This document shows, piece by piece, positions 27,549 through 36,001 of a stretch of DNA of 64,000 nt; within the stretch, counting starts at the first letter, position 1; every line of letters starts with the position of its first letter. Source of the DNA: an uncultured Croceitalea sp. (GTDB lineage: Bacteria > Bacteroidota > Bacteroidia > Flavobacteriales > Flavobacteriaceae); NCBI GenBank assembly GCA_947494805.1, contig CANLWK010000010.1:29836-93835 (forward strand), written 5' to 3'. The notes below the pieces were generated by a model. The model saw only the letters and a program-made list of their open reading frames with translations, was not told the origin of the DNA and made no database searches. Made by a program: the position numbers and the translations under genes.

Positions 27549-28133
27549 CTCGTCTTCAAATAACAACCGAATATTCAGGTAAGAGTTTTCAAGGGCTTTT
27601 TTAATTTTCTTTTTGCCTTTCCACTTGACTTTGGTAATGCCCTCATCAGTCTGGGCTATAAGTTCTCCATCAAATTTGGTGACCATTGCAAACCAATAAA
27701 CCTTCTTTAAGCGGTATTCGCCATTTCGTTTAAAGATATGGTAGGTCGTCTTGAGATATTTATCAATGTGAAGTCCTGAAACCCCTGTTTCTTCTTCAAC
27801 CTCTCGCATCGCCGCTTTTTCAATGGATTCCCCTTTATCCAATTTTCCTTTTGGCAAATCCCACTTATCGTTTCGATAAATAAAAAGCACTTTGCCCTTT
27901 TTGTTTTTGACCAATCCGCCCGCAGCCACTACAATGGGTATCTTACTACTGAACTTTTCTAAGATTTTATCGCTGGGATCGTAGATATAAGCTTCTTTTA
28001 GCAACTTTTTTGAAAGTGAGGTAATTGCATAGTTGATAGCATTATCTTCCATTAAGAAAACATTGCCCACTGTATTATCGGGCTTTTCGTTTGTTAAGAT
28101 CAACGGAGATTCATTAACAAAAACTTTATACAT
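27531..28133 (-). CDS. NUDIX hydrolase
   Basis: A 200-residue hydrolase of nucleoside diphosphate-type substrates. The Nudix box is intact at GKLDKGESIEKAAMREVEEETG (in two parts: GKLDKGES and REVEEETG). An N-terminal extension of about 70 residues, which has no motif I know, precedes it. I set the start at the ATG at 28133 because the longer frame would begin inside pyrE. The start lies only 7 bp from the divergent pyrE start, and the end overlaps the M14 peptidase gene. Substrate unknown. Confidence 0.88.
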   Translation of the reverse strand: MYKVFVNESPLILTNEKPDNTVGNVFLMEDNAINYAITSLSKKLLKEAYIYDPSDKILEKFSSKIPIVVAAGGLVKNKKGKVLFIYRNDKWDLPKGKLDKGESIEKAAMREVEEETGVSGLHIDKYLKTTYHIFKRNGEYRLKKVYWFAMVTKFDGELIAQTDEGITKVKWKGKKKIKKALENSYLNIRLLFEDESVFED

Positions 28134-28140
28134 TTGCGCA

Positions 28141-28782
28141 ATGATTTTAGACAAGAACAGTGCTAGAAAAACAGCTGAGCTATTGCTGCAAATTAATGCA
28201 ATAAAGTTGAATCCTGAAAATCCGTTTACTTGGGCCTCAGGATGGCAATCTCCTATTTATTGCGATAACCGTATCATTCTTTCGTATCCTGTTATAAGAA
28301 ATTACATTCGGGAAGAAATGGCGAAACAGGTTGAGCAGTTATATGGCAAACCAGATATTATTGCTGGTGTGGCAACAGGCGCCATTGGTATTGGTATTTT
28401 GGTTGCTGAGGCCTTGGGGCTTCCGTTCATTTATGTAAGGCCTGAACCTAAATCCCATGGTAGAAAAAATCAAATTGAAGGACATATAGAAGCTGGCAAA
28501 TCGGTAGTGGTCATCGAAGACTTGATAAGTACGGGCAAAAGTAGTCTGAACGCGGTAAACGCGTTAAAAGAAGTTGGCGCGGATGTAAAAGGTATGCTTG
28601 CCATTTTCACCTATGGCTTTAATGTGGCCGATACTAACTTTAAAGACAACGGTCTAGAACTTTATACTTTAAGTGATTATGGGCACCTTATCAGCCAAGC
28701 TTCTGAAATCAATTATATCAAAGAAGAATTAGTACAAACCCTATTGCAGTGGCGCGAAGCACCTGACCAATGGAAACCCTGA
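28141..28782 (+). CDS. pyrE: Orotate phosphoribosyltransferase
   Basis: Joins orotate and PRPP to give orotidine monophosphate in pyrimidine synthesis. Length 213 residues. The PRPP loop VVVIEDLISTGKSS and the flexible loop with RPEPKSHGRKNQ are clear. I chose the ATG at 28141 over upstream frame codons that lie in the divergent NUDIX gene. pyrE and the next SRPBCC gene are 4 bp apart and likely co-transcribed. Confidence 0.96.
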   Translation: MILDKNSARKTAELLLQINAIKLNPENPFTWASGWQSPIYCDNRIILSYPVIRNYIREEMAKQVEQLYGKPDIIAGVATGAIGIGILVAEALGLPFIYVRPEPKSHGRKNQIEGHIEAGKSVVVIEDLISTGKSSLNAVNALKEVGADVKGMLAIFTYGFNVADTNFKDNGLELYTLSDYGHLISQASEINYIKEELVQTLLQWREAPDQWKP

Positions 28783-28786
28783 ACCT

Positions 28787-29179
28787 ATGCACATTGAAGT
28801 AGCAAAAAAAACCTTGCAAAAAAGTAATCAAGAAGTTTTTGACTTTTTAACGGACATCAAAAACTTTGAAACCTTAATGCCAGATAATATTGACAAGTTT
28901 GAAGTGTTGGACGAAAAGACATTCAAATTTGCCCTAAGCGGAATGCCCGAAATCATACTGCGCCTAAAAGAAGAATACCCACATGACAAAGTTGTTCTTG
29001 GGGCTGCGAGTGACAAATTACCATTTACATTGACAGCAGACATCAACAGTGTTTCTGAAAATGAAAGTGAAGTGGGCCTAAGCTTTGAAGGGCAGTTCAA
29101 TGCCATGATGGCCATGATGATCAAAAGTCCGATTACCAATTTTATGGAAACTTTGTCTGCCAATATGGGTAAAATCTAA
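28787..29179 (+). CDS. SRPBCC-fold small protein
   Basis: A 130-residue protein that looks like a START/polyketide-cyclase-type SRPBCC domain: it starts with VAKKTLQKSNQEVFDFLTDIKNFETLMP, a typical opening strand-helix pair, and ends with a long C-terminal helix (NFMETLSANM). Such folds bind hydrophobic ligands. There is no catalytic motif. It follows pyrE directly and faces birA, with one base between the two stop codons. Function unknown. Confidence 0.75.
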   Translation: MHIEVAKKTLQKSNQEVFDFLTDIKNFETLMPDNIDKFEVLDEKTFKFALSGMPEIILRLKEEYPHDKVVLGAASDKLPFTLTADINSVSENESEVGLSFEGQFNAMMAMMIKSPITNFMETLSANMGKI

Positions 29180-29180
29180 A

Positions 29181-29912
29181 TCAATTAAGTAGTTTAACTT
29201 CTTTTACGGCAAATTGTTTTAGCAACTTATCTTCCAGCTCTATTACGAGTTTTCCTTCGATGTCAACTTCTCGTATAAATCCTGAAAATTGGTTGCCGTT
29301 TAGGCCTTCAAATGTTGAGGGCTTATCTTTTCGGTATAGCGCCTCTTCATAAGACCGCTTTACATGTATCCAATTTTTCGTTTGTATCACATCTAAATTA
29401 GAAGTAATCGAAACTACCAGCTTCTCTAGTAAGGTATCCAAATCGAATTCGCTTCCCAATAATAGTTTTAATGAACTTACCTTCTCCAGATTTCCAAATT
29501 GGGTTTGGTTGACATTAAGTCCTATGCCAATAATCGCTTGCTGAATATGACTTCCTTTTAGCATATTTTCAATTAAAATTCCACAGACCTTATGATTGCC
29601 TGACATAATGTCGTTGGGCCATTTCACGCGAACATCAGGTACTGCCAATTCTTGTAAGGTCTTATAAACGGCGAGGGACACCACACAATTGAGCTTGATT
29701 TGGTCTTCAACTTTAAAAGAAGAAAAATATTTTAAAATACTGAAAGTTAGATTTTTACCTTCTTCAGAGTGCCAAACAGACCCCATTTGCCCCCTACCTT
29801 TTTCTTGTTTTATTGCCCTAATAACCGTGCAGTCTTTCAGTGTTTTCGAAACAGCAAGTTCCTTTAAATATTGATTTGTAGAGTCCGTGGCATCAAGTTT
29901 GATTAAATGCAT
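29181..29912 (-). CDS. birA: Biotin--[acetyl-CoA-carboxylase] ligase
   Basis: Activates biotin with ATP and attaches it to the biotin carrier protein of acetyl-CoA carboxylase. At 243 residues it lacks the N-terminal repressor HTH, so it is a monofunctional ligase. The GRGQMGSVWHSEEGKNL biotin-loop region (GRGQMG and WHSEEGKNL), KWPNDIM and the GIGLNVNQ stretch are diagnostic. The start is divergent from rsfS with 95 bp between. Confidence 0.94.
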   Translation of the reverse strand: MHLIKLDATDSTNQYLKELAVSKTLKDCTVIRAIKQEKGRGQMGSVWHSEEGKNLTFSILKYFSSFKVEDQIKLNCVVSLAVYKTLQELAVPDVRVKWPNDIMSGNHKVCGILIENMLKGSHIQQAIIGIGLNVNQTQFGNLEKVSSLKLLLGSEFDLDTLLEKLVVSITSNLDVIQTKNWIHVKRSYEEALYRKDKPSTFEGLNGNQFSGFIREVDIEGKLVIELEDKLLKQFAVKEVKLLN

Positions 29913-29979
29913 TTAGTCAGGGTTAATAATTACCTTGAATGTAATGTTAAAATCGAAAGCCGACAAAACAAAAAAGTAA

Positions 29980-29987
29980 TAACTTTG
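29980..29987 (+). promoter_or_regulatory. -7 box-like sequence upstream of rsfS
   Basis: TAACTTTG fits TAnnTTTG and ends 20 bases before the rsfS ATG. It could drive the whole rsfS-ftsH-LUD-cdsA-psd-ACBP operon. No TTG at the -33 position was seen. Confidence 0.4.
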
Positions 29988-30007
29988 CAGTAACTTAAAA
30001 TTTTTGA

Positions 30008-30385
30008 ATGCAGAAACAGAAAGCTGGAGCAGATGAACTAATTGCCTTAATATTATCGGGGATTGAAGAAGTCAAAGGAGTTGATATAAATCTACTCGAC
30101 TTAAGGGAAATAGAAAATACTGTTTGTGACTACTTTATTATCTGCAATGGTACATCAAACACCCACGTAAACGCAATTGTTTCTTCCATACAAAAAACGG
30201 TTAGCAAAGCTATCAAAGATAAACCATGGCATGTAGAAGGCTCGGAAAATGCAGAATGGGTCTTGATGGATTACGTAAATGTGGTCGTACACGTATTTCA
30301 AAAACACATTAGGGAATTCTACGATATCGAAGGACTTTGGGGTGATGCCAAGGTTACAATGGTCGAGAGCAGCTACAACAATTAA
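30008..30385 (+). CDS. rsfS: Ribosome silencing factor RsfS
   Basis: A 125-residue RsfS/Iojap protein, which binds L14 of the large subunit and blocks subunit joining when nutrients run short. Motifs: VKGVDINLLDLREIENTVCDYFIICNGTSN and WHVEGSENAEWVLMDYVNVVVHVF. Three bases separate it from ftsH. Confidence 0.94.
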   Translation: MQKQKAGADELIALILSGIEEVKGVDINLLDLREIENTVCDYFIICNGTSNTHVNAIVSSIQKTVSKAIKDKPWHVEGSENAEWVLMDYVNVVVHVFQKHIREFYDIEGLWGDAKVTMVESSYNN

Positions 30386-30388
30386 AAA

Positions 30389-32374
30389 ATGGCAAAAGAG
30401 AACAATTCAAATACCCCCAAAAAACCACGTTTTAGTTCGTGGTGGATCTATGGCATTATTGCCGTTTTAATTTTAGGGTTCAACTTTTTCAATAGCAGTT
30501 CTTTTTCGAGTACCGAAAAAACAACTACTTCTGAATTGCAAGAGTTTCTGCGTAATGGTGACATCAAAGAAATTTTGATCATTACCAATACACGTCAAGC
30601 GAAAGTATTTTTGACCGAAGAAGCCTTGAAAAAGGATGTACACAAAAATGTGGCCGACAAGCCATTGTTACCATCAACAGGGTTAATTCCGCAATACGTC
30701 CTAGATTATGGTGATCTGCAAAATTTTGAGGATGAGATCAAGAATATCAAAAAAGAGAATAATCTCGATACTATAGTCGACTTTGACACCGAGAACAACG
30801 TTTTGGGCGATTTGTTGTTTTCACTTTTGCCCTTTGCCTTGATTATCGGTATTTGGATCTATTTGATGCGTAGAATGTCTGGTGGTGCCGGTGGCGGTGC
30901 CGGAGGTCAGATTTTTAACATCGGAAAATCAAAGGCAAAACTATTTGATGAAAAGACAGATACGAGAACTTCTTTTAAGGATGTTGCCGGTTTAGAAGGT
31001 GCAAAAGAAGAGGTACAAGAAATTGTGGAGTTCTTAAAAAACCCAGACAAGTATACGTCTCTGGGTGGTAAAATTCCGAAAGGAGCACTATTGGTAGGCC
31101 CTCCGGGCACTGGTAAAACACTTTTAGCAAAAGCCGTAGCAGGTGAAGCCAAAGTACCTTTCTTTTCATTGTCAGGATCTGACTTTGTAGAAATGTTTGT
31201 TGGTGTCGGTGCGTCGCGTGTTAGAGATTTGTTCAAACAAGCAAAAGACAAATCACCTGCCATTATATTCATTGACGAGATTGATGCCATTGGCCGTGCA
31301 AGAGGGAAAAATAACTTCACAGGTTCAAATGATGAACGTGAAAACACCTTGAACCAGTTATTAACTGAGATGGATGGTTTTGGCACAAACACCAATGTTA
31401 TCGTATTAGCGGCTACGAACAGAGCCGATGTATTGGATAAAGCATTGATGCGCGCCGGTCGTTTTGATAGACAGATTTATGTGGATTTACCGGATATTCG
31501 TGAACGTAAAGAGATTTTTGAGGTTCATTTAAGACCTATTAAAACTGCTGAAACTTTAGACTTGGACTTTTTGGCAAAGCAGACACCAGGTTTTTCAGGT
31601 GCAGACATTGCCAACGTTTGTAATGAAGCTGCACTTATCGCTGCCAGAAAAGAAAAGAAAGCGGTAAGCAAACAAGACTTTTTAGATGCCGTTGATAGAA
31701 TTGTTGGTGGACTTGAAAAAAAGAACAAAATTATTACCCAAGAAGAAAAGAAGACTATTGCTTTTCATGAAGCGGGGCATGCTACCGTAAGCTGGATGCT
31801 GGAACATGCCGCACCTTTGGTTAAAGTAACCATTGTGCCCCGTGGCCAATCATTGGGTGCCGCATGGTACTTACCTGAAGAAAGGCTGATTGTGCGCCCT
31901 GATCAAATGCTCGATGAAATGTGTGCCACCATGGGAGGCCGAGCAGCTGAAAAAGTGATTTTCAATAAAATTTCGACCGGTGCTCTTAGTGATTTAGAAA
32001 AAGTTACCAAACAAGCACGGGCAATGGTCACCATCTACGGTTTGAACGAAGAACTTGGCAATATTACCTATTACGATTCTTCAGGGCAAAATGAATATGG
32101 TTTTTCTAAACCGTACAGCGAAGAAACGGCTCAAAGAATAGATGAAGAAATCTCAAAAATCATTGAAAAGCAATACCAAAGGGCCATCGCCTTGTTAGAA
32201 AAAAACAAGGATAAGCTAACCGAACTTGCTGACCGCTTGTTGGATAAAGAAGTTATTTTCAAAGATGATCTAGAAAAAATCTTCGGAAAACGACCTTTTG
32301 AAAAAGCAAAATTGGTAGAAGAAGTTGTAGAGGAAACCAATACGGCCGAAGAAAGTGCTGACGAGAACTCGTAG
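30389..32374 (+). CDS. ftsH: ATP-dependent zinc metalloprotease FtsH
   Basis: Membrane AAA+ protease that degrades misfolded membrane and regulatory proteins. N-terminal TM near residues 20-38, periplasmic part, a second TM near 145-162, then the AAA domain with Walker A GPPGTGKT around residue 236, Walker B IIFIDEIDAIG, SRH motif, and the M41 zinc site HEAGH at 460-464. Length 661 is normal. The protein ends in an acidic tail (EEVVEETNTAEESADENS). In E. coli FtsH controls lipid A synthesis; here it sits in an operon with phospholipid genes. Confidence 0.98.
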   Translation: MAKENNSNTPKKPRFSSWWIYGIIAVLILGFNFFNSSSFSSTEKTTTSELQEFLRNGDIKEILIITNTRQAKVFLTEEALKKDVHKNVADKPLLPSTGLIPQYVLDYGDLQNFEDEIKNIKKENNLDTIVDFDTENNVLGDLLFSLLPFALIIGIWIYLMRRMSGGAGGGAGGQIFNIGKSKAKLFDEKTDTRTSFKDVAGLEGAKEEVQEIVEFLKNPDKYTSLGGKIPKGALLVGPPGTGKTLLAKAVAGEAKVPFFSLSGSDFVEMFVGVGASRVRDLFKQAKDKSPAIIFIDEIDAIGRARGKNNFTGSNDERENTLNQLLTEMDGFGTNTNVIVLAATNRADVLDKALMRAGRFDRQIYVDLPDIRERKEIFEVHLRPIKTAETLDLDFLAKQTPGFSGADIANVCNEAALIAARKEKKAVSKQDFLDAVDRIVGGLEKKNKIITQEEKKTIAFHEAGHATVSWMLEHAAPLVKVTIVPRGQSLGAAWYLPEERLIVRPDQMLDEMCATMGGRAAEKVIFNKISTGALSDLEKVTKQARAMVTIYGLNEELGNITYYDSSGQNEYGFSKPYSEETAQRIDEEISKIIEKQYQRAIALLEKNKDKLTELADRLLDKEVIFKDDLEKIFGKRPFEKAKLVEEVVEETNTAEESADENS

Positions 32375-32394
32375 TACTTGATAAAATGAATTAG

Positions 32395-33003
32395 ATGGGA
32401 TTGTTTGACAAAATTTTTGGAGGTGGTAAAAAGGTTTCCAAAGAAACCGCACAAACCCGCGGTGAACATATGCCCGACCTTCAAATTCCTATCGATGAAA
32501 AGTTTACCATTTACTTTAAAAAAAATGGTGGTAAGTTCATTTACTGTGAAGACTTCTCAGAAGTACTTAGTGCACTACAGAGCATAATTTCAGAGAACAA
32601 CTGGCAGACCAAGCAGTTTTATACGCTTGATAAGCGCATCAACGAACGTTTCGCAACTGAAAAGATTAGCTTCACCGACAGACGAAAGGACAGTGATATT
32701 TTCTTTACCACATGTGAGCATCTCGTTGCCCACAACGGCTCAATTTTGGTGTGTTCACATCAAATTAAAGAGAAAAAACTCAATGAATTGCCCGATAACC
32801 TCATTGTTTTTGCGACAACTAGCCAATTGGTTGATTCAATAAGTGAAGCGCTAAAAGTCATCAAGAAGAAATATAAGAAGCAGATTCCTGATAATATTAC
32901 CACATTAAAGCACTTTGAAGCGACCCCAGAAAACAAAAATGATTTTCTTTCTTACGGCAGTACTTCAAAAAATGTATATCTTTTGTTGCTAGAAGATTAC
33001 TAA
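32395..33003 (+). CDS. LUD-domain protein
   Basis: A 202-residue protein of the LUD (LutC/YkgG-like) fold, which in lactate-utilisation operons assists the LutABC iron-sulfur complex. Here no lutA or lutB is present. The family core is seen in the middle (NGSILVCSHQIKEKKLNELPDNLIVFATTSQLV). A short basic/glycine-rich N-terminus (MGLFDKIFGGGKKV) resembles that of FtsZ-ring or membrane-linked proteins. It lies between ftsH (20 bp) and cdsA (3 bp) in the operon. Its role there is not known. Confidence 0.7.
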   Translation: MGLFDKIFGGGKKVSKETAQTRGEHMPDLQIPIDEKFTIYFKKNGGKFIYCEDFSEVLSALQSIISENNWQTKQFYTLDKRINERFATEKISFTDRRKDSDIFFTTCEHLVAHNGSILVCSHQIKEKKLNELPDNLIVFATTSQLVDSISEALKVIKKKYKKQIPDNITTLKHFEATPENKNDFLSYGSTSKNVYLLLLEDY

Positions 33004-33006
33004 GCA

Positions 33007-33810
33007 ATGAAAGAACTTTTAAGGCGCTCTATAACAGGGCTGGTTTACGTTATTCTTTTACTATCTACAGTTTTTCTAAGTTCAGATGCTTTTGACTTTT
33101 TATTTATGGTCTTTGGTTTGGCCTGCCTGTACGAGTTCAAGCGCATAGTGCAAATCAAAACGTACTATCTTTTTATTGCATATCTGGCGCTATGGTGGTA
33201 CTTTATCTATTTGGTGAAAGACGACTTGCCCATTTTGGTTTTGCTCATTATTACCATACTAGTAGATGTGGCCTTATTGGTATATCTGTTCTCAGGTAAA
33301 AAAAGACTGTTCTCTTCAGTGCAACAGTTTGTAATCTCGGTTTTTTATATTGGCGGAGGCTGTATTTTTTTGACAATGATTCCATATAACGACAATGAAT
33401 TTGCCAAATTCTTGATTATGGGAATTTTCATTTTGATATGGGTAAATGACAGTTTTGCCTATTTGGTGGGCAAAACTTTAGGACGCACAAAACTATATCC
33501 ATCAGTTTCTCCAAAAAAAACTGTTGAAGGTTCGTTGGGAGGACTTATTTTTGCATTGATTGCCGCCTATTTTTTAGCTAGGTACGAACCTCGAATCGAT
33601 ACGGTTCAATGGTTAATTTTGGCTCTTGTAATTGTAATTGCCGGTGGTTTGGGCGATTTGTTGCAGTCAAAGTTCAAAAGGGTGGCAGGCGTAAAGGACA
33701 GCGGAGCTATTTTACCCGGCCATGGTGGAATGTGGGACAGGCTAGATAGTTTAATATTTGCCGCCCCTTTTGCATATTTGACCTTAAAACTATTTTCTTA
33801 TGTTTCATAA
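33007..33810 (+). CDS. cdsA: Phosphatidate cytidylyltransferase
   Basis: Integral membrane enzyme that makes CDP-diacylglycerol from phosphatidate and CTP. The 267 residues contain about seven to eight membrane segments and end with the family signature: SKFKRVAGVKDSGAILPGHGGMWDRLDSL (parts GVKDSGA and GGMWDRLDS). It overlaps the psd gene by 11 bp. The pairing with psd marks a phosphatidylethanolamine branch. Confidence 0.95.
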   Translation: MKELLRRSITGLVYVILLLSTVFLSSDAFDFLFMVFGLACLYEFKRIVQIKTYYLFIAYLALWWYFIYLVKDDLPILVLLIITILVDVALLVYLFSGKKRLFSSVQQFVISVFYIGGGCIFLTMIPYNDNEFAKFLIMGIFILIWVNDSFAYLVGKTLGRTKLYPSVSPKKTVEGSLGGLIFALIAAYFLARYEPRIDTVQWLILALVIVIAGGLGDLLQSKFKRVAGVKDSGAILPGHGGMWDRLDSLIFAAPFAYLTLKLFSYVS

Positions 33811-34465
33811 AGAAGGAAAGAATATCATTCTTATTACATTTTTCTTGGTTGTGGCCCTTGTATTGGTTTCGCAATATTACTTACAACCAGAATGGGTCCG
33901 AATAGTAGTACAGCTTGTGGCCTTAGTGATTTTAATCTTGATATTACAGTTCTTTAGAAATCCAAAAAGGCCAGTTACTCCCAGTTTTGACGAAATATTG
34001 GCCCCTGTCGATGGCAAGGTGGTGGTTATTGAAGAAGTTGAAGAGACCGAATATTTTCAAGGTAAAAGAAAACAAGTTTCCATTTTCATGTCTCCCCTCA
34101 ACGTACACGTAACACGATATGCGGCTAGCGGTACCATTACCTATTCAAAATATCATCCAGGTAAGTATCTGGTGGCCTGGCATCCTAAATCAAGTACAGA
34201 AAACGAACGCACCACTGTTGTGATTCATACCCCAAAGTTTGGTGAAATCTTATATCGTCAAATTGCCGGGGCTTTGGCACGACGCATTGTTAACTATGCC
34301 GAAGAGGGTGAACAAGTCGTTCAAGGTGAAGATGCAGGATTTATAAAATTTGGTTCACGTGTTGATGTCTTTTTACCTTTGAACAGTAAAATATGTGTTT
34401 CACTCAACCAAACCGTTACAGGAGCAAAGACCTGTATTGCCATGCTACCTGATAAAGAGCAGTAA
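33800..34465 (+). CDS. psd: Phosphatidylserine decarboxylase-type protein
   Basis: Pyruvoyl-dependent decarboxylase that makes phosphatidylethanolamine. At 221 residues it is the short (archaetidyl/phosphatidylserine) type. Two N-terminal membrane helices (residues 9-27 and 33-50) precede the catalytic domain with APVDGKVV, FMSPLNVHVTR and the self-cleavage GS motif in FIKFGSRVDVFLP. It overlaps cdsA by 11 bp and ACBP by one base. A phosphatidylserine synthase gene is not in the window. Confidence 0.93.
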   Translation: MFHKEGKNIILITFFLVVALVLVSQYYLQPEWVRIVVQLVALVILILILQFFRNPKRPVTPSFDEILAPVDGKVVVIEEVEETEYFQGKRKQVSIFMSPLNVHVTRYAASGTITYSKYHPGKYLVAWHPKSSTENERTTVVIHTPKFGEILYRQIAGALARRIVNYAEEGEQVVQGEDAGFIKFGSRVDVFLPLNSKICVSLNQTVTGAKTCIAMLPDKEQ

Positions 34466-34728
34466 TGACAGAAGATGCTTTATATAAACAATTTGAAGAA
34501 GCGGTAACGTTTGTAAATAACTATACCGAACCCATACCTGCAGATTTATTGTTAAAGCTATACGCCTATTATAAAATAGCCAATAAGAACTACGATAATC
34601 CCGGTAGTAAAACGCCACTGATAAACGCTTTTAAGGCAAATGCTCTTATTCAAGCACAGAATATCGACAGAAAAGAAGCCATGCAACAATACATTGCTTT
34701 GGTTGCCAAAGAATTGAGAAACACTTAA
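34465..34728 (+). CDS. Acyl-CoA-binding protein
   Basis: An 87-residue four-helix acyl-CoA-binding protein. It shows the family features: FEEAVTFVNNYTEP, LLKLYAYYKIANKNYDNPG (Tyr and Lys contacts), and the C-terminal YIALVAKEL helix. Such proteins bind medium and long-chain acyl-CoAs and are common in eukaryotes but patchy in bacteria. Its ATG overlaps the psd stop (TAATG), so it is translated with phospholipid enzymes. It is convergent with the hydroxylase gene, 5 bp apart. Confidence 0.88.
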   Translation: MTEDALYKQFEEAVTFVNNYTEPIPADLLLKLYAYYKIANKNYDNPGSKTPLINAFKANALIQAQNIDRKEAMQQYIALVAKELRNT

Positions 34729-34733
34729 GGCAT

Positions 34734-35993
34734 TTAATTTACCACTAACTTTTGTTTTTCAATAGTTGAAAAATACACTCCACCTAAAATGGTAATCACA
34801 AAATATGCCATTACCAATTGGCTTCCATGGGCAATGTAAGAGTCTATGCCGAACCAATCACCGGTGAGTATTATAAAAAGTATTCCTAAGGTGCCTCTAA
34901 ATGTTTCAATGAAAAGTGCATAATTCTTTCTATCCATCAATGTAGTATACCCGTAAATACCTATAAAAACAAAACCTCCATACCACAACAACTGCTGAAA
35001 ACCTATCGCCCCATAATTATGAAACATCAACAATAACAGCACCGTGTTGAACAACATTTGAAAAATAACGTATACCTTCAAGGCCGGTGACGCAGGTGGG
35101 CTATATTTTTCAAAATGATAGACATCTTTGATTATTTGCATCGGATATTTTTCTCGAACATCTTTAGGACGCCATCCAGTAGGCATGAACCAAATACGTA
35201 ATTTATCATTCCAACTTTTCGTACGCCAAGCATCTTTTATAAGTCGCCAAATATGTTGAAAATTGATTAAAATAGGATTCCAGGTATTCGCAGGTTTTAA
35301 TACACCGTACTGTGGTGGAACAGTATCTAATTCTTCTTGAAACGTACCGAACATCCTGTCCCAAATACATAATATCTGTCCTAAGTTTTTGTCGATATAT
35401 TCAGGGTTTATGGCATGGTGCACCCGATGTTGAGAAGGCGTCACGATAATATATTCAAGCCAACCCAACTTACCAATATGCTGCGTATGGTACCAAAATT
35501 GTGCAAACAAATGTATTGGGGCCAAAATGGCAATTACTTGATTCGGAATACCCAAAATAGCAGCTGGAAGCAACAGTATGGCAAAATAACCCACTACGTT
35601 TGAGATAGATTGTCGAAGAGCACAGGCCAAATTGAATTCTTCACTACTGTGGTGAATAACATGTTGGTTCCAAAAAATATTGATATGGTGACTCAATCTA
35701 TGGTTCCAATAGCCCGCAAAATCAATGGCAAGAAAAGCCAATAACCAAACTGACCAAGTTGTTGGCAATTCAAAGATTGAAATATACTTTAACAAGACAG
35801 GATAGCTGACCAAAACCACAACCAAACCCAATGAATCTTTGACAATATTCGTCAGGCCAGAACTTAAGCTGCTGACCGTATCCATAACATTATGTTTTTG
35901 GTTTTTTACAAAATGGCCGTATAACACTTCAAAAAGTACCAATCCGGTAAAAAAAGGAATAGCATATACTAAGGCCTTGGCATAGGTTTCCAT
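34734..35993 (-). CDS. Sterol desaturase/fatty acid hydroxylase-family membrane protein
   Basis: A 419-residue membrane oxygenase of the fatty-acid-hydroxylase family. The di-iron histidine motifs are HRLSHH, HVIHHSSE and HRVHHA (residues about 97-200). About eight hydrophobic segments surround them, and the C-terminal part from about 300 on carries extra TM helices (VIFQMLFNTVLLLLM and so on) not found in the short forms. Substrate is likely a membrane lipid but is not determined. It is in one transcription unit with the upstream GH109-like gene (8 bp gap). Confidence 0.85.
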   Translation of the reverse strand: METYAKALVYAIPFFTGLVLFEVLYGHFVKNQKHNVMDTVSSLSSGLTNIVKDSLGLVVVLVSYPVLLKYISIFELPTTWSVWLLAFLAIDFAGYWNHRLSHHINIFWNQHVIHHSSEEFNLACALRQSISNVVGYFAILLLPAAILGIPNQVIAILAPIHLFAQFWYHTQHIGKLGWLEYIIVTPSQHRVHHAINPEYIDKNLGQILCIWDRMFGTFQEELDTVPPQYGVLKPANTWNPILINFQHIWRLIKDAWRTKSWNDKLRIWFMPTGWRPKDVREKYPMQIIKDVYHFEKYSPPASPALKVYVIFQMLFNTVLLLLMFHNYGAIGFQQLLWYGGFVFIGIYGYTTLMDRKNYALFIETFRGTLGILFIILTGDWFGIDSYIAHGSQLVMAYFVITILGGVYFSTIEKQKLVVN

Positions 35994-36001
35994 AGGTTAA
36001 A

